Assembly (NCBI GenBank): GCA_015062825.1 | Contig: SUTR01000011.1 | Coordinates: forward strand, 1-53,965 | Reading direction: 5' to 3' | Length of the DNA stretch: 53,965 nt | Origin: Methanosphaera stadtmanae | GTDB lineage: Archaea > Methanobacteriota > Methanobacteria > Methanobacteriales > Methanobacteriaceae | Shown: piece by piece, positions 8,625-17,048 of the stretch | How positions within the stretch are numbered: position 1 is the stretch's first letter | Layout: each line of letters starts with the position of its first letter | Program-made: the position numbers and the translations under genes | The notes under the pieces: model-generated | Databases searched by the model: none | The model's input: only the letters and a program-made list of their open reading frames with translations | Told to the model about the DNA's origin: nothing

Positions 8625-8973
8625 TACTCCGTGTGTTATTAAAAATTCTAATAACCTAATAATACTTATAGCATTACTTATATAAACTCTTTTAATTTTT
8701 TTAAATTAAAATAATATGGTAATTTGTAACTATAAAAATTTTTTATAAAAAAATTAAAATAAACTTAAAAAAATTGAAAAACAGACTTAAACTATTATAT
8801 AATAGGAATTACATATGTAATAGTGAGTAAAATTATTACTAAAAAAATTTATATACCCACATAAATTTTAATAATTTTATATTATTATTTTTTTTTGAAA
8901 GCTTTTTACAATATTTATCCTAGAATTAACTTAATTATTAAAAAAGAGAGGATTAAGTTAAATATATTAAATA
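8625..8973. other. 349-bp intergenic region with a CBS-gene promoter and three dyads
   Basis: No open frame of note. The right side receives the 3' end of queE. The left side carries the TATA box of the CBS-zinc-ribbon gene (8679-8689, minus strand). Between them lie two perfect palindromes, CTATTATATAATAG (8792-8805) and ATTACATATGTAAT (8808-8821), then AGTAA/TTACT arms just after. The remainder is A/T-rich without further structure that I can see. Confidence 0.6.
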
Positions 8974-9669
8974 TTAATCAATATCCATATATTTATGTAT
9001 TTGAGGAATTATTGATACATTAAAATGTGCACCAATCAATTCTGAAATTTCAAATAGATGCTTTTTATCAGACCATTTGCTCATCGGACTTACCGGTTGA
9101 ACTATTAAATCAACATCTTTTGAACAAAGACTTTTTAAGTCTGTTAAAATATCACTTATCACATCCAATGGGGTTGTATCGCTTACAACTATCTTTAGAT
9201 AATATGAAATATCATCTTCTTCCATTATCCTTATAGATTCTAATTCTTCAGAATATACTTTCTTCCATTGTTCATTGGATGTAAAATGTTCGGGTAGTTT
9301 AATATCCATTGATACAATATCTATTAAGTCTTTTAATTGATGCATTGCATCAGGCACGGTTGCATTGGTTTCAAGCATTGCAGGATAGGGATATTTTTGA
9401 AGAAAATCATGAATGTAATCAGAATGCAATAATGGTTCTCCTCCTGTTATTTCTAATGAATGAAAATCATCCGTCATCAAGGATTGAATTTTATCATTTA
9501 ATTCTTCAAATGACATGTATTTTCCATTATCTAATGATTTGCTATCTATAGTATCACAGTATAGGCAGTTGATATTACATCCTGCAAATCTTATGAAAAT
9601 TTGTCTTTTTCCTATGAGCATTCCTTCTCCCTGTATACTGCTGAAGACTTCATTAATCTTTGATTTAAT
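8974..9669 (-). CDS. queE: 7-carboxy-7-deazaguanine synthase, radical SAM; probable ATT start
   Basis: This enzyme rearranges 6-carboxytetrahydropterin to 7-carboxy-7-deazaguanine on the way to archaeosine. The radical SAM cluster motif CNINCLYC is present. The first ATG in frame (9621) would remove the conserved N-terminal motif, yet the same frame upstream reads INEVFSSIQGEG, the family's start. No ATG, GTG or TTG occurs between that motif and the stop codon at 9700-9702. A Shine-Dalgarno AGGGG (9681-9677) lies 7 bases before an ATT at 9669, giving a protein of about 231 residues. I therefore set the start at ATT 9669. ATT at 9657 or a sequence error are the alternatives. The gene is coupled to queD, whose stop codon touches the ribosome site. 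Confidence 0.85.
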   Translation of the reverse strand: MKSKINEVFSSIQGEGMLIGKRQIFIRFAGCNINCLYCDTIDSKSLDNGKYMSFEELNDKIQSLMTDDFHSLEITGGEPLLHSDYIHDFLQKYPYPAMLETNATVPDAMHQLKDLIDIVSMDIKLPEHFTSNEQWKKVYSEELESIRIMEEDDISYYLKIVVSDTTPLDVISDILTDLKSLCSKDVDLIVQPVSPMSKWSDKKHLFEISELIGAHFNVSIIPQIHKYMDID

Positions 9670-9680
9670 ATTATGACCCC

Positions 9681-10175
9681 TTATTGTTGATTTAGATATT
9701 TACGATATGATGCTCCCTGTCCTATACCTTCATTTACCTGTACTTCAATATAGGAGAGTGTTGATACATCATCTATTTGTTCAACAATCTTTTCTGTAAT
9801 GTATGTGGATAATGTTTCAGCTGTTGTTGATTCGGTTGGAAGAAGTACTACGTCCTGTATTGGTAATTTATATTCCAAACAGTCAAGGACTGTGAATTCT
9901 ATATGTTTATCATCTTGATGTGTTACTTTTAAATCAGGACTATTCAATGGAATCAATACTCTATGATCCAATGTTTTACAGATTTTGCGTGTAATGTCCT
10001 TTAATATTTTAAAGTCTATAACAAAACCAAATCGTCCACTTCGTTGTCCTTCTACTTCCACATCAACTATATAACTATGTCCATGTATTTTTCCACATGA
10101 CTGATGTCCTATTACCATATGTGCTGCTGAAAATCTTAAGTTTGTATGAATTCCATCTAAATTTACTCTCATCAT
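9681..10175 (-). CDS. queD: 6-carboxytetrahydropterin synthase / PTPS family
   Basis: This 164-residue protein has the zinc site of the PTPS/QueD fold: His19 (FSAAH), His31 and His33 (KIHGHSY), with Cys27 as the catalytic cysteine. LDHRVL in the middle and the substrate-binding Glu in EVQVNEG near the end also fit. It converts dihydroneopterin triphosphate to 6-carboxytetrahydropterin, the substrate of QueE, whose gene follows immediately. ATG 10175 and ATG 10172 are both possible starts. Confidence 0.9.
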   Translation of the reverse strand: MMRVNLDGIHTNLRFSAAHMVIGHQSCGKIHGHSYIVDVEVEGQRSGRFGFVIDFKILKDITRKICKTLDHRVLIPLNSPDLKVTHQDDKHIEFTVLDCLEYKLPIQDVVLLPTESTTAETLSTYITEKIVEQIDDVSTLSYIEVQVNEGIGQGASYRKYLNQQ

Positions 10176-10190
10176 ATTATCGTACTTCCA

Positions 10191-10754
10191 TTAGAATACT
10201 TTTGTTTTTGTAATATCTCGTTCTATATCATCCATAAAATTAATATAACTTGTTGCTATTTCATCTTGTAACTGTTTGATATTATTTATATCCATATTAT
10301 CCTCAAGTGATGCTGTTTTAACATCATCGGGCGTTCCATTTATTGTAATATTTAATGCAAAATGTATTTTCATTGAACTTATTGATGCTGTTGCAATGGA
10401 TACTGATAATTTTCCATCACCTACAAATATGTCATCACCATCTTGTGTAGTTTTAACCCCATATTTTAAGAGTATGTCCCTTGTAATCATTACAAGGATT
10501 CTTTGTCTATGATATATTAATCGTAAATTTCCTGGTTGTTCATCAAAGTGCTCTACTATAAAATGTAACATTTTGTTTCCTTTAATGTCCAATCCTACAT
10601 CTTCAAAGTCTATTAAATTATCCCCTAGGATATTCATAGGACCTATCCATGATACTATTGTTGAATCTTTTATCTTAAATTCCTGAAAAGCCCATGATGG
10701 ATTTATTTGACTTCCATCATATTCATTACCGTCTTGCCAATTTTTATATTGCAT
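10191..10754 (-). CDS. DUF366-like archaeal protein
   Basis: This 187-residue soluble protein resembles the archaeal DUF366 family (I recognise [15 protein letters not shown] and [16 protein letters not shown]). No biochemical function is established that I know of. It is the first gene of a run with queD (15 bp gap) and queE, so a role linked to 7-deazaguanine or pterin metabolism is a reasonable inference, not shown. The conserved His/Glu segment (HFIVEHFDE) and the RQRILVMI strand are the most motif-like parts. ATG 10754 is preceded by a weak GAGG ribosome site. Confidence 0.75.
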   Translation of the reverse strand: MQYKNWQDGNEYDGSQINPSWAFQEFKIKDSTIVSWIGPMNILGDNLIDFEDVGLDIKGNKMLHFIVEHFDEQPGNLRLIYHRQRILVMITRDILLKYGVKTTQDGDDIFVGDGKLSVSIATASISSMKIHFALNITINGTPDDVKTASLEDNMDINNIKQLQDEIATSYINFMDDIERDITKTKVF

Positions 10755-10855
10755 TTGTTATTCCTCAAATAATCTTAGTATTAAATATGTTTTTTAACAA
10801 ATTAGTAATTAACTAAAAAGTATAAAATATATTATTTTTAAGGAAAAATGAAATT

Positions 10856-11890
10856 ATGAATGTTAGAACTCGTTATTACATTGAAACTTATGATGGTTTA
10901 TTTTTTGCCGTAACCAATTATACCCATCCAAAAGATTATGTTATCTCATTTTTACGTTATGTACCATCAGATGATGGAAATCGTAGCTTGAACGGAGTGA
11001 AATATAAAAAAGTGAATAGTTCACAAGCATATAGCATTATAAAAGAGAAGTATCCTAATTACCTTATAGATTGGAATGTTGAAAATAAGAAAATGATGGC
11101 TGTTGCTGTTGAAGACATCAAAAGAATTTACAATCCTATTGAAGGCCTAGAAGACATTAGAAATAAACGTGACACCAATGAATTTTATGAAAAAATTGCA
11201 TTATTGACAGACATATTCCACAATGAATGTGATATTCCCTATAGTGATATGGGAATTAGCGGTTCTACACTTATTGGCTTGGAAGATACTGAGGAATCTG
11301 ATATTGACCTAATTATATTCGGTAGAGAAAATCATAAAAAGGCCAGAGAATATTATGCAAAAGCCAAATATGATAAGAACAGTCCATTAGATTGTATTGA
11401 TGAAAGATATTGGAAGAGGATATTTGATAAACGTATCTTTGATGAAACATTCACTCTTGATGAATTTAGCTGGTATGAATTTAGAAAAAATAATAGAGGC
11501 TTGATTAAAGGAACTTTATTTGATATTTCATTTACTAAAAAATTTGAAGAAATAGAAAATGAAGAAAATTTATATTTTAGACCAATTGGAAATATAAAAA
11601 TAAAATGTCAAATTATAGATGATTCTAAATCTTATGAAACTCCAGCTATATATAATATCAAAGATGTTGAAATTTTAGAAGGGGAAGATAGAATAATTGA
11701 AAAGATAGTTTCATTTACACATACTTATACCGGAATTGTTAAAAATAATGAAAGGATTATTGCATCTGGTGTGTGTGAAGAATGTTTGAATAAAGATACG
11801 GGTAAGAAGACATATAATCTAGTTGTTGGAACTACACGAGAAGCAATAAATGAATATGTGAAACTTGAAAATAACCCTTTAAAAGAATAA
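10856..11890 (+). CDS. predicted archaeal nucleotidyltransferase (COG1665-like)
   Basis: This 344-residue protein has a minimal nucleotidyltransferase core. GS at 136-137 is followed by two metal-binding aspartates in SDIDL (Asp149, Asp151), and a likely third carboxylate lies in LFDISF near residue 222. An N-terminal domain of about 100 residues precedes the core. A C-terminal domain of about 90 residues (FTHTYTGIVKNNERIIASG...LVVGTTREAINEYVKL) may bind nucleic acid. The substrate is unknown. It is divergent from the DUF366-queDE run and convergent with the ACT gene. Confidence 0.75.
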   Translation: MNVRTRYYIETYDGLFFAVTNYTHPKDYVISFLRYVPSDDGNRSLNGVKYKKVNSSQAYSIIKEKYPNYLIDWNVENKKMMAVAVEDIKRIYNPIEGLEDIRNKRDTNEFYEKIALLTDIFHNECDIPYSDMGISGSTLIGLEDTEESDIDLIIFGRENHKKAREYYAKAKYDKNSPLDCIDERYWKRIFDKRIFDETFTLDEFSWYEFRKNNRGLIKGTLFDISFTKKFEEIENEENLYFRPIGNIKIKCQIIDDSKSYETPAIYNIKDVEILEGEDRIIEKIVSFTHTYTGIVKNNERIIASGVCEECLNKDTGKKTYNLVVGTTREAINEYVKLENNPLKE

Positions 11891-11904
11891 AAAATAAGAA
11901 AAAA

Positions 11905-12555
11905 CTACAATACTTCCTTGACTCGACCAATATCAAATTGAGCAGTATTTGCAATACTCATCACTGCCATTACCCCCGCCTGTACCGGATCAGTTACCAC
12001 CAAATCAGCATGATCCCGTACAGAGCCAACCATATTTAAACTTATTACTTTAATACCATACTTTTCTTTTATTTCTTTTATTGAATCAACAATGGTTCCA
12101 CCCATTAAAGAACCAGCCAATACCAATACCTTTACACGAGGAAGACTACCTACTGCACGAATAGTTTGAGTTAAATTCTCTTCACCAACAATAGGTAATG
12201 TATCAACACTTATGTGTTCACCCCTAATGTTATGACGATCTGCTTCTGTAATTGCACCTAATGCTACTTGAGATACTTGTGCTCCCCCACCAATTATTAT
12301 GATTCTTTTTCCCCAAACATCATTCATTGTTGGAGATTGCATAACCTCAAAAACTTCTGAAAATTCACTGATACCTTTAATAATTTCATCAATATCTTCT
12401 ACATTCTCCAGTTCAATATATGTAGAAGCATTACCGTCAGGTTGATTATAAACCTGAGTAAAAATTATATTAACATTCTTTTTAGCAATATAACTAGTGA
12501 TTTTACCCAAAACACCTGGCTTATCCATTGCCCTAATATTTAATGCAAAAGTCAT
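11905..12555 (-). CDS. ACT-domain protein (DUF5612-like)
   Basis: About 216 residues. The first 75 form an ACT amino-acid-binding domain (ALNIRAMDKPGVLGKITSYIA). The rest is an alpha/beta domain with glycine-rich loops (IIIIGGGAQVSQVALGAI, VLVLAGSLMGGTIVDSI) that may bind a nucleotide or cofactor; it matches the archaeal DUF5612 type as I recall it. It likely senses an amino acid, but the ligand is unknown. I take ATG 12555 rather than the in-frame TTG two codons upstream, which lies too near the GAGGT ribosome site. Confidence 0.75.
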   Translation of the reverse strand: MTFALNIRAMDKPGVLGKITSYIAKKNVNIIFTQVYNQPDGNASTYIELENVEDIDEIIKGISEFSEVFEVMQSPTMNDVWGKRIIIIGGGAQVSQVALGAITEADRHNIRGEHISVDTLPIVGEENLTQTIRAVGSLPRVKVLVLAGSLMGGTIVDSIKEIKEKYGIKVISLNMVGSVRDHADLVVTDPVQAGVMAVMSIANTAQFDIGRVKEVL

Positions 12556-12561
12556 AAACAA

Positions 12562-13028
12562 TTTACCTCTATCTTGTTATTAATAGTTACTAATATTAAA
12601 TCTTTATAAAATATTATTTAATGATTGTTTAAATTGTTAATAAAAATAGTCATGCAGGACCTAAAATATATTAGAAACATATCCTAAAAACAATTTCGAA
12701 TAAAAAATATATAAAAAATAATTTAATAGCTATAAAGTAACCTTTATATACTACTTGGTATAAAATAATAATTAGTGGAAAAAACCACAAGCATATTTGA
12801 AAAATGGGTATTATATAACTCCCCTTAAGAAGGATTATAAATATAATTTCACCACATAAAAAATTATATAATATCTAATATTGAAAATATGTACAACACA
12901 TCTTTTTTTAAAACTTTTTTTTATACATATTAATTATTATAAGGGTATTTTCTGTAATTTAAATGGATGATTTATAATAATATTAAAAAACAATGAAAAA
13001 AAAGAGCAAATAAACTTGTTATAAAGAT
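12562..13028. other. 467-bp intergenic region with a possible small plus-strand transcript
   Basis: No coding frame is convincing. On the plus strand a TATA-like box (CCTTTATATACTAC, 12741-12754) is followed about 25 bases later by GTGG-AAAAAA-CCAC (12775-12788). T runs at 12904-12910 and 12919-12925 look like archaeal oligo-T termination sites. The left edge also carries the promoter of the ACT gene on the minus strand. The remainder is A/T-rich filler. Confidence 0.4.
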
Positions 13029-13238
13029 TCAACTATCCATACGGAATTTTTGAATAAATTTACCTAAAAGTCCTGCTTCTTCTTCTTTAACTGGTCTTTT
13101 AGCAACATTTGATGTGATTCTTACTTCATAGCCACAGTTAGGACATGAAACTTTGTCTCCTCCACATCCACAGTTACATTCCAATAGTTCTTCTTTACTT
13201 TCATCAAATTCATGCCCGCATAATTTACAAGTTGCCAT
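13029..13238 (-). CDS. small Cys-rich zinc-ribbon protein
   Basis: This 69-residue protein has an N-terminal CKLCGHEF knuckle, a CNCGCGG run and a CPNCGYEV knuckle, enough Cys for a zinc ribbon or another metal site. A basic helix (LLGKFIQKFRM) ends the protein. It is 20 bp downstream of a similar 71-residue gene, with which it is clearly paralogous (same CxxCG...CxC...CPxCG spacing). A strong ribosome site (GGGAGG) precedes the ATG. Function unknown. The iron-transport context (feoA upstream) is suggestive only. Confidence 0.8.
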   Translation of the reverse strand: MATCKLCGHEFDESKEELLECNCGCGGDKVSCPNCGYEVRITSNVAKRPVKEEEAGLLGKFIQKFRMDS

Positions 13239-13258
13239 TAATTATTCCTCCCTTGTTT

Positions 13259-13474
13259 TTAAAATATTTGTTTGATTTTGGAAAATATTGATGTTTCGTT
13301 TTTACCTTCTATTTCTTTAAGTCTTTTTTTAACATCTGGTGGAGCTATCATATGATGACCACATTCTGGACATACTAGAAAATCTCCTCCACATCCACCA
13401 AATGCACAACTACATTCACATGGACTGCGATCCATTTCATCGAACTTGAAACCGCACAATGTACATTTCATCAT
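13259..13474 (-). CDS. small Cys-rich zinc-ribbon protein
   Basis: This 71-residue protein is a paralogue of the next gene downstream, with CTLCGFKF, a CECSCAFGGCGG run and CPECGHHM, and a C-terminal amphipathic helix. The eight Cys plus the HH pair could bind zinc or iron. A strong ribosome site (AAGGAGG) precedes ATG 13474. The 168-bp gap to feoA includes a TATA-like run on the minus strand, so it may also have its own promoter. Function unknown. Confidence 0.8.
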   Translation of the reverse strand: MMKCTLCGFKFDEMDRSPCECSCAFGGCGGDFLVCPECGHHMIAPPDVKKRLKEIEGKNETSIFSKIKQIF

Positions 13475-13642
13475 AAATTTAGGCCTCCTTAAATTTCATA
13501 AGTTGTTGTATAAGTATAAAGTAACATTTTTTAATATAAATTAAAAGATCTGATTTTGGTAATTGAGTAAATATAAAAAGAGATTGAATTATATAAAACT
13601 AAAATATTCTATATTATTCCGGAAAAATATAAATGGAAGTAA

Positions 13643-13867
13643 TTATTTTAATTCTATTAATTGAGCTTCTTCTTTTCTTAAAGCTAATGAAAAACCTTGT
13701 AGTCTAATTTCTACAGGATATCCTAAAGGTGCTTTACGTTCCAATTTAATTTTAGTTCCGTTGATTAATCCCATTTCTCTTAAGTGTTTACCTAAAGTTC
13801 CTTTAACTCTGTGTTTTTTAACTATTCCTGATTCTCCAGGTAGTAAATCATCAACTGTTTTTGCCAT
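13643..13867 (-). CDS. feoA: FeoA-domain protein
   Basis: This 74-residue protein is a single FeoA (SH3-like) domain, with LLPGESGIVKKHRVKG at the start and GTLGKHLREMGLINGTKIKLERKAPLGYPVEIRL in sequence. FeoA assists the FeoB ferrous-iron transporter. No feoB gene is in this window, and the same domain also occurs in DtxR-type regulators. A ribosome site (AAGGGGG) precedes ATG 13867. The promoter about 110 bases upstream contains a DtxR-type palindrome, so iron or manganese repression is likely. Confidence 0.9.
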   Translation of the reverse strand: MAKTVDDLLPGESGIVKKHRVKGTLGKHLREMGLINGTKIKLERKAPLGYPVEIRLQGFSLALRKEEAQLIELK

Positions 13868-13960
13868 ACGTAATTCCCCCTTAATTATTATTAGTTAAAA
13901 TACTTTAACTAAAAAAGTAATGTTATTATAATTTAAAATTTTTATGTTAATTTAGTTATT

Positions 13961-13979
13961 CCTAATTAGGTATACCTAA
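13961..13979 (-). promoter_or_regulatory. DtxR/MntR-type operator over the feoA start site
   Basis: Two overlapping perfect palindromes, CCTAATTAGG (13961-13970) and TTAGGTATACCTAA (13966-13979), carry the TTAGG/CCTAA half-sites known for DtxR/IdeR/MntR-family metal repressors. On the minus strand a TATA box (TATTTATATA, 13991-14000) lies just upstream, placing the expected start at about 13965-13972, inside the operator. A bound repressor would block transcription of feoA. The regulator gene is not in this window. Confidence 0.7.
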
Positions 13980-14110
13980 GTTTTTCATAATATATAAATA
14001 TTGTGATAATATTGGTCATGAATCAAATTTCAATAAGATAAAATTCATAAAAATTTGAATAAATAATGGGGAAAAACTTTAAAATAAAAAATAATCTAAA
14101 AAAAAATTAA

Positions 14111-14136
14111 AAGTGAATTAGAACTATAATTCACTT
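14111..14136 (-). terminator. terminator of the ehb operon
   Basis: A perfect 10-bp stem (AAGTGAATTA / TAATTCACTT) with a 6-base loop starts at the ehbP stop codon. On the minus strand it is followed by a T-rich run, as expected for termination after the last ehb gene. Confidence 0.7.
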
Positions 14137-14401
14137 ATTCTGCTAATTGTTTTCTTTCTTCATCTAATTTATGTTTAGCCATTTGGTATTCAACCAAATA
14201 ATCGCCGTCATCATATACTGGAATGACTTCTAAACCTAATTCTCTATGTTCTTCAATCCAATCGTCATAAAGAACTGGTACTTCAAGTTTAATTGGTTCA
14301 TCTGTATGATTTACTACAATTAAATTTCTGAATGAAGTTCTTAACTCTACAATATAACCGCCTAAACCTATAATATGATGAGCTCTTAAAACTATTTTCA
14401 T
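14135..14401 (-). CDS. ehbP: energy-converting hydrogenase B subunit P
   Basis: This 88-residue soluble protein is the last gene of the ehb run, 16 bp after ehbO, and matches the position and size of EhbP in Methanothermobacter. The sequence begins VLRAHHIIGLGGYIVELR and has no metal-binding motif. Its role in the complex is not known. The assignment rests mainly on gene order. A perfect hairpin with a T run follows the stop codon. Confidence 0.75.
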   Translation of the reverse strand: MKIVLRAHHIIGLGGYIVELRTSFRNLIVVNHTDEPIKLEVPVLYDDWIEEHRELGLEVIPVYDDGDYLVEYQMAKHKLDEERKQLAE

Positions 14402-14417
14402 TTAATCACCTTTTAAT

Positions 14418-15404
14418 TTATAAGAAAGCAACTAATACTGCTATAACAGCTATCATACTAGTAGCTATAACTGTAGGATAGAATTCACGGTTTGTGAATA
14501 ATGGTGCAAATGCACTTACTACAGCTGCAGCAATTGTAAGTAATATAGAACATATAATTGGCACTATAATTGTTACACCGAAACATGGTGCGAATCCTAA
14601 GAATAATGTTGAATATACACATCCACCTACAAATAGTAAGAATGCGTGAGCCATTGTATATATAGCTCTTGATTTAGACATGTATTCCATTAATGGACCT
14701 TGAATTACATCTGAGTGACCTTCAAGATATGAGAATGGATTTGAATTCAAGATTATTAAGAATCCAATTAAGAACACTAATGTACCAAATATACCTGGTA
14801 ATGTGAAGAGAATTGGACCTTTCAATTGTTGATATAAGATTATCTGTGAAAAGTCTATACTTCCAGCCATTATTGCAGGTACAAATAAAGCTAAGTAAAA
14901 TGGTAAACTACCAAATGATACTAATCTTAATGATCTTTGTGCACTTATTTGTTCTGTAAATGATTGTTTTGCATCTCTATGTTTTCCACCTTTAGCATGG
15001 TCTGGGAAAGGCATAGTTTTAGACATTAATGATTGTGAGAAGGAACTCATGAATAAATACATAACTTCTTCTACTTTTAATAAACCAACTAATGCTACTA
15101 AACTTGCAAATGTACCTAAATAAACCATTGCTTCCTGAGTTAATATTAAATATATTGCTGCAACTACAATTAATGTAATTAAAGGCAATGTATTATAAAG
15201 TCTAGGTAATACTGCAGAAGGTGTTAAAGCTTCTTTAAAGAAGAATTTTAATGTAGCATATAACCCTGGACTGCTTAATTGTGGCCCTAATCTCTGTTGA
15301 ACTCTTGCTTCAGCATTCTTTTCAACACCTGGTAACCATAAACAGACTATTCCAGCAATTATAAAAGCTCCAATAACAGCACCGATTGTTGTTAATAAAT
15401 CCAT
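14418..15404 (-). CDS. ehbO: energy-converting hydrogenase B subunit O (NuoH-like)
   Basis: This 328-residue membrane protein has about eight hydrophobic segments. It is the NuoH/HycD-type subunit that couples the hydrogenase module to ion translocation. The first helix is followed by the conserved stretch EARVQQRLGPQLSSPG, the family's hallmark near the quinone-site equivalent. Acidic residues of the fourth and fifth helices (LLKVEEVMYLF, YLEGHSDV) match the positions used for proton transfer in complex I. It lies 11 bp after ehbN. Confidence 0.9.
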   Translation of the reverse strand: MDLLTTIGAVIGAFIIAGIVCLWLPGVEKNAEARVQQRLGPQLSSPGLYATLKFFFKEALTPSAVLPRLYNTLPLITLIVVAAIYLILTQEAMVYLGTFASLVALVGLLKVEEVMYLFMSSFSQSLMSKTMPFPDHAKGGKHRDAKQSFTEQISAQRSLRLVSFGSLPFYLALFVPAIMAGSIDFSQIILYQQLKGPILFTLPGIFGTLVFLIGFLIILNSNPFSYLEGHSDVIQGPLMEYMSKSRAIYTMAHAFLLFVGGCVYSTLFLGFAPCFGVTIIVPIICSILLTIAAAVVSAFAPLFTNREFYPTVIATSMIAVIAVLVAFL

Positions 15405-15415
15405 TATAAAATCTC

Positions 15416-16567
15416 CTATAATTTAATTATTTGAATAGCTCTATCTGTACATGTGAAACATGGGTCACATGATACTATTGCAAGTTGTGCATCCTGTATA
15501 GGGTGTCCAATACATGATTCTTGCATAGCAGCAATGTTTGACATTGATGGTGTTCTAATAATACTATGTCTTACTTTTCCATCTTCTACACCATATGAAT
15601 GGTAACAGATTCCACGAGGTACTTCTATATAACTTTTATATACAGGAGAATCTACCATTTCCCAATCTCTGTTTATAATTGGACCTTCTGGTAAATCCCT
15701 AATTACTTGTCTTACGATTTTTGTTGATTCGAAGATTTCAAATGCTCTCATTAAAATGTTAGCTTTTACATCTCCACCATCTTGAGTTACAATATCGAAA
15801 TCTATTGGGTCATATTCAAACATGTCCCTTCTACCATCAAATTCGTAACCTGTTGCTCTTAATGAAGGTCCTGTTACATGTAAGTCTAATGCTTGTTTCT
15901 GTGATAATTCACCAGTACCTGTTATACGGTGAATAACCATTGGATCTGCAATAAACCTTTCTGCAAATGCCCCTACTTTTTCATCAATGTAGTCCATTGT
16001 GTCGAGAATTCTTTGTTTTTCACGAGAGTTTAGGTCTGCTCTAGGTCTTACACCACCAAGAACGGATATACCATATTGTACTCTGTTTCCACCCATCATG
16101 TATAATAAATCCATGACTGATTCCCTTATGTAGAAAATTCTCATAGTAAAGGTTTCATGACCTACTACTTCTGAACCGTGTCCTAAGTATAACATGTGAC
16201 TGTGTAAACGTTCAAGTTCTTCAGCAAGAACACGAAGATAGTTAGCTCTTTCTGGAACTTCTATACCTATAGCTCCTTCTCCAGCACGACATGAATTATA
16301 TATGTGTCCATTGGAACAGATACCACATACTTTTTCAGTTAATGCATTAGCTTTTTCTACAGGTAACCCTTCCATAATTCTTTCAATACCTCTGTGGTTT
16401 ACACCCACAGTAATTTCTGCATCTTTAACTATTTCGTCTTCTACAAAAAATCTTACTCTGTAAGGTTCTAAAGCTGCAGGATGAACTGTACCCATATTTA
16501 CTTCTGTTTCAAAAACTTGTCTTTCAGTTTCATTACAAGTTGTTGCTCCATCTATTTTAGTAACCAT
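15416..16567 (-). CDS. ehbN: energy-converting hydrogenase B large (catalytic) subunit
   Basis: This 383-residue protein is the [NiFe] site subunit of Ehb. The first Ni ligands are in EKVCGIC at about residues 78-84, and the second pair is in DPCFTC about 15 residues from the end. The protein ends soon after that motif (IQIIKL), so no long cleavable peptide is present, as in several group 4 hydrogenases. It is homologous to NuoD of complex I. A ribosome site (AAGGAG) precedes ATG 16567. Confidence 0.95.
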   Translation of the reverse strand: MVTKIDGATTCNETERQVFETEVNMGTVHPAALEPYRVRFFVEDEIVKDAEITVGVNHRGIERIMEGLPVEKANALTEKVCGICSNGHIYNSCRAGEGAIGIEVPERANYLRVLAEELERLHSHMLYLGHGSEVVGHETFTMRIFYIRESVMDLLYMMGGNRVQYGISVLGGVRPRADLNSREKQRILDTMDYIDEKVGAFAERFIADPMVIHRITGTGELSQKQALDLHVTGPSLRATGYEFDGRRDMFEYDPIDFDIVTQDGGDVKANILMRAFEIFESTKIVRQVIRDLPEGPIINRDWEMVDSPVYKSYIEVPRGICYHSYGVEDGKVRHSIIRTPSMSNIAAMQESCIGHPIQDAQLAIVSCDPCFTCTDRAIQIIKL

Positions 16568-16579
16568 ATAAAATACTCC

Positions 16580-17038
16580 TTATTTTTTATCTACAACATC
16601 AAGCAGATTTGCGGTAACTGCTCCTACAACACCTGCTACAACATCTTCAGGTCTTACAGCACATCCAGGGATTTTAGCATCTACTGGAATTACGTTATCC
16701 ACAGGTCCTTCAATTTCTTCGGATGGAATTTCTCCATGAATATTTTTGTATACTCCACCAGTTAAAGCACATGCACCTACTGCAACAACTAATTTTGGAT
16801 TAGGTATTGATTCGTAGATTTTTATTAGAGGTTCTTTATTCCAGTGTGTTACAGGACCTGATACTACAAGAATATCTGCTTCTCTAGGATTCCATGTTAG
16901 GAATACATTATATTGTTCTATATCGAATTTAGGAGATAGAACTGTGTTAACTATTTCAATGTCACAACCATTACATCCACCTGTATAAACAAGCATGATA
17001 TGTATTGCTTTTTGTCGAGATCTAGCTTTAATTCCCAT
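16580..17038 (-). CDS. ehbM: energy-converting hydrogenase B small subunit (NuoB-like)
   Basis: About 152 residues. This is the electron-transfer small subunit holding the proximal [4Fe-4S] cluster, with Cys in [19 protein letters not shown] and [10 protein letters not shown], the NuoB/HycG pattern. I choose ATG 17038, placed 5-6 bases after a strong ribosome site (AGGGGG) that directly follows the ehbL stop. An in-frame ATG six codons upstream overlaps the ehbL end and lies before that site. Confidence 0.93.
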   Translation of the reverse strand: MGIKARSRQKAIHIMLVYTGGCNGCDIEIVNTVLSPKFDIEQYNVFLTWNPREADILVVSGPVTHWNKEPLIKIYESIPNPKLVVAVGACALTGGVYKNIHGEIPSEEIEGPVDNVIPVDAKIPGCAVRPEDVVAGVVGAVTANLLDVVDKK

Positions 17039-17048
17039 TCTAATCCCC

